Source: CALHKP01 sp963558075
Lineage (GTDB): Bacteria > Bacillota > Clostridia > Peptostreptococcales > Anaerovoracaceae
Direction: 5' to 3'
Assembly (NCBI GenBank): GCA_963558075.1
Contig: CAUWFN010000034.1
Coordinates: 1 to 21,643 of the forward strand
DNA length: 21,643 bases
Shown: positions 15,441 through 21,643 of the stretch, in pieces
Numbering within the stretch: position 1 is the stretch's first letter
How the letters are laid out: each line of letters starts with the position of its first letter
Made by a program: the position numbers and the translations under genes
Notes under the pieces: generated by a model
Told to the model about the DNA's origin: nothing
The model's database searches: none
The model's input: the letters and a program-made list of their open reading frames with translations, nothing else

Positions 15441-15989
15441 CTAAAACCTGTCACTATAATTCAGCATTCCTCTGATATAGCCACCCTTTGGCTTTTCACT
15501 TCCTCCTCCACAGATTGTGTCATAATATACGATATTTGCATACATGTTTTCTTTTTCAACTGTAATTACCACATATGACCCGCTACTGCCGTCTCGAGGC
15601 TTTGATAAGCTCCCAGGGTTTATCAAATATATGCCATCGATTTTCTCGCATACAGGCACATGTGTATGGCCAAAGCATACAGCTTTACACTCCTGCTCCT
15701 CTGCAGAATATAAAAGCAAAGTCTCGTTGTAGCCTGCTCCAAGCTCATGACCGTGTGTAATCATAATTTTCCCAGCAGGAGTATCTATGATTTTGTAGGA
15801 ATCGCGGCCTCCTCCGTCACAGTTACCTGGAACTGATTCTACAGGAATTCCAAACTCCTCCTCTATAGTCTGAGCATCACTACAATAATCTCCGCAGTGA
15901 ATTATCAGATCCGGATCATTTATCTTTGACATTATATCGTATACTTTTTTTAGTTTCCCGTGAGTATCACTCAAAACAATTATCTTCAT
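15441..15989 (-). CDS. YfcE/MJ0936-type metallophosphoesterase
   Basis: A 182-residue calcineurin-like phosphoesterase with a two-metal site. Motifs: LSDTHG (Asp8, His10), HCGD (Asp34), PGNCD (Asn56, Asp58), ITHGHELG (His79, His81) and FGHTHVP (His108, His110). All metal ligands of the family are present. Characterised members cleave model phosphodiesters; the natural substrate is usually unknown. It overlaps dsdA by four bases (ATGA) and is co-translated with it, yet no known link to D-serine exists. Followed by a long hairpin terminator. Confidence 0.9.
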   Translation of the reverse strand: MKIIVLSDTHGKLKKVYDIMSKINDPDLIIHCGDYCSDAQTIEEEFGIPVESVPGNCDGGGRDSYKIIDTPAGKIMITHGHELGAGYNETLLLYSAEEQECKAVCFGHTHVPVCEKIDGIYLINPGSLSKPRDGSSGSYVVITVEKENMYANIVYYDTICGGGSEKPKGGYIRGMLNYSDRF

Positions 15990-17296
15990 TTAGCGCTTCC
16001 CATTTCGTAGTAATGTTTCATTTCGTCTTCTGGAACCATGTTTCCGCCTGTAGCCCATAGTATATGAGTTGCGTTTTCCATTTTTCCTTCAAGACCATAT
16101 TTTGCGAGGTATTCCTCTGAATTTACAATATATCCAGGACCTGTAAATGATGCACATGCTGAAGGCTCGATGTAGATTCTCTCACTATCAGCAAGCTTCT
16201 TTAGGAACGGATAAAGCTTTTCGTCATTAATTGTATATATTCCCTCTAGCATTGAGTCCATAACGCTTCCAACAAGTCTTGAGGCTCTTGGTACTGCAAG
16301 TCCGTCAGCTGCAGTCTTTCCATCTAGACCTATATCAAGCACAGAAATGCCATCGTGAAGTCCGCTCATCATTCCAAGAAGCATACATGGAGCATGAGTA
16401 GGCTCAGCAAAGAATATGTGAATATTATCGCCATATATCATCTTAAGACCAAAGGCAACTCCACCCGGAGCCCCACCTACTCCGCAAGGTATATATACAA
16501 ATACAGGGTGATCCTCGTCACATACTATATTATTAGCAGCAAACTGAATTCCTATTCTCTTTGCTGCAACAGAATATCCGAGGAATAGATCTGATGAACC
16601 CTCGTCATCGACAAAATGGCACATAGGATTTCCCTCTGCAATTTTTCTTCCTTCTGCTACTGCAATCTGATAGTTGTCCTCATACTCAACTACAGTTACG
16701 CCTTTTGATCTTAGAAGATCCTTCTTCCACTGCCTTGCATCTGCAGACATGTGAACAGTAACATCAAAACCAAGTGTCGCACTTATAATTCCAATGCTCA
16801 GACCTAGGTTTCCTGTTGATCCCACAGCAACACTGTACTTGCTGAACAAATCGTTGAATCTCTGCTCTGTAAGAATAGAGTAATCGTCCTCTTCTGTCAA
16901 CATACCGTTTTCGATTGCTATTTTTTCTGCAAACTTCAGCACTTCATATATGCCGCCTCTTGCTTTGATAGAACCGGAAACAGCAAGATGACTGTCGCAC
17001 TTTAGGAAAAGACGTCCAGGAATCTTAGTATCAAGGTCCTTTTCTAGCATATTTTTCATAATAGGAATTTCTTCCAGCGGTGATTCTATAATTCCGCCTG
17101 TAACCTCAGTTTCAGGAAATGATGCCATGATATATGGGGCAAATCTTTCCAGCCTAGCCTCTGCATCTTCGATATCGTCCATATCAAAAGGTAACTTCGC
17201 GCTGCTGTCAACCTTATCATTCAGCCACAATATTTCTCTGCATTCCTGAAGGTCTTTGATTTCAGGAAATTCTGCCGCAAGCTTTTCTATATTCAT
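15986..17296 (-). CDS. dsdA: D-serine dehydratase (ammonia-lyase)
   Basis: A PLP enzyme that converts D-serine to pyruvate and ammonia. It has 436 residues, close to the E. coli DsdA length (442). The PLP lysine is Lys111 in SHLAVSGSIKARGG, and the phosphate-binding glycine loop is VGSTGNLGLSIG near 157-168. The C-terminal TGPGYI and ATGGNMVP stretches are typical of DsdA. The ATG at 17296 has an AAAGGAG site and a clear promoter. No dsdX transporter or dsdC regulator is nearby. Likely role: detoxify or catabolise D-serine (inference). Other fold-type II dehydratases are less likely because the long N-terminal region matches DsdA. Confidence 0.93.
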   Translation of the reverse strand: MNIEKLAAEFPEIKDLQECREILWLNDKVDSSAKLPFDMDDIEDAEARLERFAPYIMASFPETEVTGGIIESPLEEIPIMKNMLEKDLDTKIPGRLFLKCDSHLAVSGSIKARGGIYEVLKFAEKIAIENGMLTEEDDYSILTEQRFNDLFSKYSVAVGSTGNLGLSIGIISATLGFDVTVHMSADARQWKKDLLRSKGVTVVEYEDNYQIAVAEGRKIAEGNPMCHFVDDEGSSDLFLGYSVAAKRIGIQFAANNIVCDEDHPVFVYIPCGVGGAPGGVAFGLKMIYGDNIHIFFAEPTHAPCMLLGMMSGLHDGISVLDIGLDGKTAADGLAVPRASRLVGSVMDSMLEGIYTINDEKLYPFLKKLADSERIYIEPSACASFTGPGYIVNSEEYLAKYGLEGKMENATHILWATGGNMVPEDEMKHYYEMGSAK

Positions 17297-17330
17297 TTTC
17301 GTTCTCCTTTCACTTTTACAGGTTTCTTCT

Positions 17331-17359
17331 ATTATAGCCTTTTACACCTATCAATGCAA
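17331..17359 (-). promoter_or_regulatory. Promoter of dsdA
   Basis: TTGCAT (17354-17359), a 17-base spacer and a perfect TATAAT (17331-17336) on the minus strand. The transcript would start near 17324, leaving a leader of about 28 bases with an AAAGGAG site. Confidence 0.75.
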
Positions 17360-17370
17360 TTACTTGCTAA

Positions 17371-17406
17371 GCACTTTCACATAGCGAAAAGCCCCGCACT
17401 TTCACA
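17371..17406. repeat. Pair of 11-base direct repeats upstream of the dsdA promoter
   Basis: GCACTTTCACA occurs at 17371-17381 and again at 17396-17406, 25 bases apart, just upstream of the dsdA -35 box. The second copy is in the hydA terminator loop. It could be a regulator site for dsdA or chance. Confidence 0.4.
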
Positions 17407-17420
17407 CGCACAGGGCTTTT
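17387..17420 (-). terminator. Hairpin terminator of the hydrogenase operon
   Basis: AAAAGCCC (17387-17394) and GGGCTTTT (17413-17420) pair around an 18-base loop. On the minus strand the T-run is short (TTTT); on the plus strand it is long. It lies 54 bases after the hydA stop and probably ends that transcript. Confidence 0.6.
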
Positions 17421-17473
17421 TTATATATTTTTTTATATTTTCCGTTATAGCTTCTTTTATCAGCTTTTACGAC

Positions 17474-19159
17474 TTATCTTTTTATATCATTATGCAAAAG
17501 CTTATGTTCTTTTCCCTTTAGCAGTCCATCATAAAGGGAAATTACAAACGGATTGTGATTCGATAGCTTAATTTGTTTTGCTTCGTCTATATCATAGATA
17601 CCCTTAGTTCTAGCTTCTTTGATGCTCGCATCGATTGGAAGTGGCTGTCCTCCTCCTGCAACGCATCCATTTCTGCAAGCCATAACCTCAACAAAGTCAT
17701 AATACACTTCGCCGCTTTTTATCTGATCCATGAGAATTCCTGCATTCTTAAGACCATTAACGATTGCAATCTTCACGTTTCTTCCATCAAGCTCAACGGA
17801 AGTTTCTCTTATACCCTCGTTTCCTCTAACGCCCATAAACGTTATTTTCTCAAGATCTGCCGGAGCACAGCTTCCTATAATCTTTCGGAGCACGGCTTCT
17901 GTAACTCCACCAGTTACGCCAAAGATTGCACCGCCTCCTGATGCAAGACCAAACGGCATATCCATAGCCTCCGGTGAAAGTTTAGAAAGATCTATACCTG
18001 CTTCCTTAATCATTCTTGTAATCTCTGTTGTTGTAAGCACATAGTCAACATCCTGAACACCCTCTGTGAAATGCTCCGGTCTTCCTATTTCACCTTTCTT
18101 TGCAGTACAAGGCATTATAGATACAACTACAGTCTCTCTCTCATCATCAGATTTTCTTGCAGCTTCTTTTATTACAGCGCCAAACATCTGCTGTGGAGAT
18201 CTACAACTTGAAATGTGACGTGCAAGCTCTGGATATTTGTTTTCACAGAACTTAACCCATGCAGGGCAGCAAGATGTAAATAGCGGAAGATCATCGCCTT
18301 TTGCCAGCTTTTCTACAAGCTCTGCTGACTCTTCCATTACAGTAAGGTCTGCTGCAAAGTTAGTATCATAAACCTCATCAAAACCAATGCGTCTTAGAGC
18401 CGCTACAAGTCTTCCCGAGGAGTTATCTCCTTCTTTGATACCAAATTTGTCGCCAACTGCAACTCTTACTGCAGGGGCAATCTGTGCTACAACTCTCTTG
18501 CTCTTATCGTTAAGTGCCTCCCATACAGGGTGTATATTCTGTTTTACAGTTATAGCTCCTGTAGGACATACGACTCTGCACTGTCCGCATCCCACGCATC
18601 CTGACTCTGCAATCGGTCTGTTAAATGCAGTAGTTACCCTCATCTTGGAGCCTCTGTATGCGAAATTCAAAACGCCGATTCCCTGAAGCTCACTGCAGGT
18701 TCTTACGCAGTCACCGCACAGTATGCATTTGTTAGGATCAAATACGATGCTCTCTGAACTGCTGTCTAGCGGCAACTTTGGTCTATTGTTCTGGAATCTT
18801 ACATAGTTTACACCAAGCTGGTTTGCAAGCTTTAACAAAGCACATGCTCCGTTTGTTCTGCAGGTTGTACAGTCTGCGCAGTGAGATGCAAGAAGAAGCT
18901 CTAGAATCATCTTTCTGTGATGCTGAAGTCTTGGTGTATTTGTGAAAATAACCATGCCATCCTTTGGTACTTCTGAGCACGAAGCGAAAATCTTACCTCT
19001 ATCATCTTCTACGACGCACATTCTGCATGCTCCGTAGGTAGAAAGCTCTGAGTGGTAACAGAAGGTCGGCAGCTCTATTCCGGCTTTTCTTATAACAGAC
19101 AGAACATTTTTTTCGTCATCAAAGGCAACTTCTCTGTTGTTTATAGTCATATATTTCAT
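17474..19159 (-). CDS. hydA: [FeFe] hydrogenase catalytic subunit
   Basis: Reduces protons to H2, or oxidises H2, at an H-cluster. It has 561 residues. The N-terminus carries a [2Fe-2S] site (Cys34, 45, 48, 61), a His-ligated [4Fe-4S] site (His93, Cys97, 100, 106) and two ferredoxin-type [4Fe-4S] sites (Cys145, 148, 151, 155 and 188, 191, 194, 198). H-cluster motifs are TSCCPAW (295-301), MPCTAKKGE (349-357) and MACRNGCVAGGGQ (493-505). All ligand cysteines and the proton-shuttle Cys297 are kept. The last motif has RN where PG is common. Next to NuoE- and NuoF-like genes, it fits a multimeric, possibly electron-bifurcating, NAD(P)-linked hydrogenase. The ATG at 19159 has an AGGAGG site. Maturation genes hydEFG are not in the window. 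Confidence 0.95.
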   Translation of the reverse strand: MKYMTINNREVAFDDEKNVLSVIRKAGIELPTFCYHSELSTYGACRMCVVEDDRGKIFASCSEVPKDGMVIFTNTPRLQHHRKMILELLLASHCADCTTCRTNGACALLKLANQLGVNYVRFQNNRPKLPLDSSSESIVFDPNKCILCGDCVRTCSELQGIGVLNFAYRGSKMRVTTAFNRPIAESGCVGCGQCRVVCPTGAITVKQNIHPVWEALNDKSKRVVAQIAPAVRVAVGDKFGIKEGDNSSGRLVAALRRIGFDEVYDTNFAADLTVMEESAELVEKLAKGDDLPLFTSCCPAWVKFCENKYPELARHISSCRSPQQMFGAVIKEAARKSDDERETVVVSIMPCTAKKGEIGRPEHFTEGVQDVDYVLTTTEITRMIKEAGIDLSKLSPEAMDMPFGLASGGGAIFGVTGGVTEAVLRKIIGSCAPADLEKITFMGVRGNEGIRETSVELDGRNVKIAIVNGLKNAGILMDQIKSGEVYYDFVEVMACRNGCVAGGGQPLPIDASIKEARTKGIYDIDEAKQIKLSNHNPFVISLYDGLLKGKEHKLLHNDIKR

Positions 19160-19171
19160 TTGCCATACCTC

Positions 19172-21097
19172 CTAGTACTCAATATGAATTGCGCTAAACG
19201 CACACGAACTTTCGCAGGCACCGCACTTGATACATGTATCGTTATCGATTACAAACGGTTCTTTGATTCTTCCGCTTATTGCATCTGCAGGGCAGTTCTT
19301 AGCACATTTTCCGCAGCCCTTACATCTTTCCGGACTGATAACAAAACGTCTCAGCGATGAGCATGTATGAGACATACATCTCTTTTCAACTACATGCTGC
19401 TCATATTCTTCTCTAAACAGATGCAGAGTGCTTCTAACAGGAAGAGCCGAGCTCTTTCCAAGTCCGCATAATGATGAGTCTGTAATTGTAACTGCAAGCT
19501 CGTCTAAAAGATCTAAATCCTCTAACGTGCCCTTTCCTGCTACAATCTTTTCGAGAATCTCAAGCATACGCTTTGTTCCTTCTCTACAAGGAACGCATTT
19601 TCCACATGACTCCTTCTGCGTAAAGTTCATAAAGAATCTTGCAACCTCAACCATGCATGTTGAATCGTCCATTACAACAAGTCCACCTGAGCCAATCATT
19701 GCGCCCATCTTCTTTAGAGAATCAAAATCAAGGCTTATATCAAGATGTGGTGTAATCAGGCATCCTCCGGAAGGCCCGCCTATCTGAACAGCCTTAAACT
19801 TTCCGTCGTTCTTGATTCCTCCACCGATTTCATATATTACTTCTCTTAGAGTAGTTCCCATAGGAACCTCGATAAGTCCAGTATTCTTTACACTTCCTGT
19901 GAGAGCAAAAGCCTTAGTTCCTGGGCTTGACTCAGGTCCTACTTTCTTGAACTCCTCTGCACCCTCTGTAATAATTCTTGGTACATTCGCATAAGTTTCA
20001 ACATTGTTAAGTACAGTAGGCTTATCAAAAAGTCCGTGCTCCACAGTTCTAGGAGGTTTAACTCTAGGCATTCCACGACTTCCTTCTATGGATGCAGTCA
20101 GCGCACTACCCTCACCACATACGAATGCTCCCGCACCTCTGTTTATATGAATCTTAAACGAAAAGTCCGAGCCCATTATATTCTCACCAAGCAGTCCACA
20201 AGCCTCTGCCTGACTTATTGCATTCTGAAGCCTTTCGATTGCGAGAGGATATTCAGCTCTTACATAGATGAATCCTTCCTGAGAACCAGTTGCATAAGCT
20301 GCTATCATCATGCCCTCTAAAACCTTGTGTGGATCTCCTTCCATGATACTTCTATCCATGAATGCTCCCGGATCACCTTCATCTCCGTTACATACGATAT
20401 ATCTGATTTTTTCTGGCTGTCTTGCTACCTGACTCCATTTATAGCCGGTCTTAAAACCGCCGCCACCACGACCTCTCAGATTTGCTTCGCTGACCTCATC
20501 GATAATTTCCTGAGGCTCCATTTCGAACAACGCCTTGGCAAGCCCTTGATAGCCGCCTTTTCCTATGTATTCTTCAATATTTTCTGCATCTATATGACCG
20601 CAGTTTTCGAGAACGCGTCTTGTCTGCTTCTTGTAGAAAGGAATCTCCTCCTGGGTCTCATATTCGATTCCCTCATGCTTGTAAAGAAGCTCTCTGATAA
20701 TCTCACCATTCTTTACAGTGCGCTCAAATATAGCCTTACAATCTCCTACGCTTACTTTTGTATAAAGTATACCCAGAGGCTCAATTCTCATCAGAGGACC
20801 CATTTCACAGAATCCATGGCATCCGCTCTTCTTGATTGCAAGACTATCAGAAGCTTTGTCTTCACATGTATGCTCATGCTCAAAGCCTTCTGGATGAGCA
20901 ATATGCTCTCCAAACTCAACCTCTACATCAGGATTTTCTGCTGCAAGCCTGCACATTTCCTCATAAATCTGTGCAGAACCTCCTGCTAAGCATCCTGTTC
21001 CTGCGCAGATAAGAATTCTGCATTTGCAGTTATCTATTGCACTTTTAGCTTTTACTCTAATTTCGTCCAGCTTCGATTTGCTATCAATTCTCATCAT
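19172..21097 (-). CDS. hydB: NuoF-like flavoprotein subunit of the [FeFe] hydrogenase
   Basis: The 641-residue diaphorase subunit that binds FMN and NAD(P)H and passes electrons to HydA. An N-terminal thioredoxin-like [2Fe-2S] domain has Cys31, 36, 93 and 97. The NuoF core has GRGGGGF at 209-215 and CNGDEGDPGAF at 236-246 (FMN and NADH sites), and an N3-type [4Fe-4S] site at Cys498, 501, 504 and 544. A CMSHTC pair (574, 579) precedes a C-terminal ferredoxin domain with two [4Fe-4S] sites (Cys592-602 and 622-632). This layout is that of HydB of trimeric hydrogenases and also of NADP-reducing HndC-type and NAD-linked formate dehydrogenase subunits; the hydA neighbour decides. It starts two bases after hydC with a GAGGGAG site. 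Confidence 0.94.
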   Translation of the reverse strand: MMRIDSKSKLDEIRVKAKSAIDNCKCRILICAGTGCLAGGSAQIYEEMCRLAAENPDVEVEFGEHIAHPEGFEHEHTCEDKASDSLAIKKSGCHGFCEMGPLMRIEPLGILYTKVSVGDCKAIFERTVKNGEIIRELLYKHEGIEYETQEEIPFYKKQTRRVLENCGHIDAENIEEYIGKGGYQGLAKALFEMEPQEIIDEVSEANLRGRGGGGFKTGYKWSQVARQPEKIRYIVCNGDEGDPGAFMDRSIMEGDPHKVLEGMMIAAYATGSQEGFIYVRAEYPLAIERLQNAISQAEACGLLGENIMGSDFSFKIHINRGAGAFVCGEGSALTASIEGSRGMPRVKPPRTVEHGLFDKPTVLNNVETYANVPRIITEGAEEFKKVGPESSPGTKAFALTGSVKNTGLIEVPMGTTLREVIYEIGGGIKNDGKFKAVQIGGPSGGCLITPHLDISLDFDSLKKMGAMIGSGGLVVMDDSTCMVEVARFFMNFTQKESCGKCVPCREGTKRMLEILEKIVAGKGTLEDLDLLDELAVTITDSSLCGLGKSSALPVRSTLHLFREEYEQHVVEKRCMSHTCSSLRRFVISPERCKGCGKCAKNCPADAISGRIKEPFVIDNDTCIKCGACESSCAFSAIHIEY

Positions 21098-21099
21098 GT

Positions 21100-21576
21100 C
21101 TACTCTCCCTCTTTCAGTTCCCAGATCAAAGCAGATGCCTCGTCTGGTGTCATTGAAGGATAAACCTTATCGTTTACCATCAGAACCGGTGCTAGCCCGC
21201 ATGCTCCCAAGCATGATACAGTCTCCACTGTAAACAGCATGTCATCTGTCGTCGACTTTTCATCTGACAGTCCTAGCTCACTATAAATCCTCTCTAGAAT
21301 TGGAACCGACTTTCTTACATGACATGCAGTTCCATCACAAACCTTGATAACATATTTTCCCTTAGGCTCAAAAGAAAAATTCTCATAAAATGTAGCTACA
21401 CTAAAGGCCTTGCCTTCTGTTATTCCTATCTTTTCAGCCACATATGTCAGAAGTTCAGCAGGTAAATACCTGTACTCTGACTGAATATCCTGGATAATCG
21501 GAATCAGCGACGCCTGATCCTTTCCATGAAAGCCTATGATTCTGTCAGCCGCATCATAATAACTCTGCTCTAACAT
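21100..21576 (-). CDS. hydC: NuoE-like [2Fe-2S] subunit of the [FeFe] hydrogenase
   Basis: A 158-residue protein of the NuoE/24-kDa family with a thioredoxin-like fold carrying one [2Fe-2S] cluster on Cys80, 85, 122 and 126 (CDGTAC, then SCLGAC). The N-terminal half is the usual helical domain, including YLPAELLTYVAEK and SVATFYENFSF. The ATG at 21576 was chosen because AGGAGG (21583-21588) lies six bases before it. A longer reading from GTG at 21597 would put that site inside the gene. First gene of hydCBA. It bridges electrons between the flavoprotein and the rest of the complex (family knowledge). Confidence 0.94.
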   Translation of the reverse strand: MLEQSYYDAADRIIGFHGKDQASLIPIIQDIQSEYRYLPAELLTYVAEKIGITEGKAFSVATFYENFSFEPKGKYVIKVCDGTACHVRKSVPILERIYSELGLSDEKSTTDDMLFTVETVSCLGACGLAPVLMVNDKVYPSMTPDEASALIWELKEGE

Positions 21577-21582
21577 AGGATA

Positions 21583-21588
21583 CCTCCT
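21583..21588 (-). promoter_or_regulatory. Ribosome-binding site deciding the hydC start
   Basis: A full AGGAGG six bases before the ATG at 21576. It argues against the in-frame GTG at 21597. Confidence 0.8.
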
Positions 21589-21625
21589 TAAGTCCACACT
21601 CGAAAAACCTATATTTTATTGCTTT

Positions 21626-21631
21626 ATTATA
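21626..21631 (-). promoter_or_regulatory. Possible -10 box of the hydCBA operon
   Basis: A perfect TATAAT on the minus strand, about 50 bases before the hydC ATG. The matching -35 would lie just beyond the window, so this cannot be confirmed. The region is very A+T-rich. Confidence 0.35.
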
Positions 21632-21643
21632 TAAAAGATTTTT

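Noticed and set aside
17405..17416. CACGCACAGGGC, identical to the opening of some cyclic-di-GMP-I riboswitches
   Set aside because: The next bases are a T-run, the rest of the aptamer is missing, and the stretch is explained as one arm of the terminator at 17387-17420.
20327..20989. A 220-codon plus-strand open frame antisense to hydB
   Set aside because: No ribosome-binding site or recognisable domain, and the opposite strand has an unmistakable NuoF-like protein. It is a shadow frame.

Overview
The window reads as chromosomal DNA of a low-G+C anaerobic Gram-positive bacterium, most likely class Clostridia. Three things point there: a trimeric [FeFe] hydrogenase operon, a teichoic-acid D-alanylation (dlt) operon, and the conserved murB / PHP / rapZ / whiA block of Firmicutes. 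A 3-keto-5-aminohexanoate cleavage enzyme suggests amino-acid (lysine) fermentation. The exact genus cannot be read from the sequence. Every protein gene lies on the minus strand, so transcription runs from high to low coordinates. No tRNA, rRNA, CRISPR array or mobile element was seen.

Layout, right to left in transcription order: (1) hydC-hydB-hydA (21576-17474), an [FeFe] hydrogenase with NuoE-like and NuoF-like partners, closed by a hairpin terminator. (2) dsdA plus a YfcE-type phosphoesterase (17296-15441), with a clear promoter and a long terminator hairpin. (3) An AI-2E-family membrane protein, murB, a PHP-domain hydrolase and rapZ (15207-11506), tightly packed and overlapping. (4) A solitary kce gene with its own promoter and terminator (11525-10555). 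(5) whiA (10504-9560) with a terminator. (6) The dlt operon dltA-B-C-D (9443-5274), followed by a 53-residue dltX (5323-5162) that starts inside dltD, then a terminator. (7) A 390-base gap. It holds the yhdT promoter on the minus strand and, on the plus strand, a promoter-like sequence, a branched set of hairpins and an intrinsic terminator, which together look like an unrecognised small RNA. (8) yhdT-panF-(DEAD-box helicase)-rlmD (4771-1), where rlmD starts 74 bases inside the helicase gene and runs off the left edge of the window.

How the genes work together: HydABC would interconvert H2 with NAD(P)H and ferredoxin electrons. DltA activates D-alanine and loads it on DltC; DltB, DltX and DltD pass it across the membrane to teichoic acids. 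MurB and RapZ belong to cell-wall precursor synthesis and its regulation, and WhiA is associated with the same locus. YhdT-PanF is the pantothenate uptake pair. The least explained parts are the plus-strand RNA candidate at about 4829-5050, the insertion of kce where yvcK is usually found between rapZ and whiA, and the 3'-terminal, overlapping dltX.
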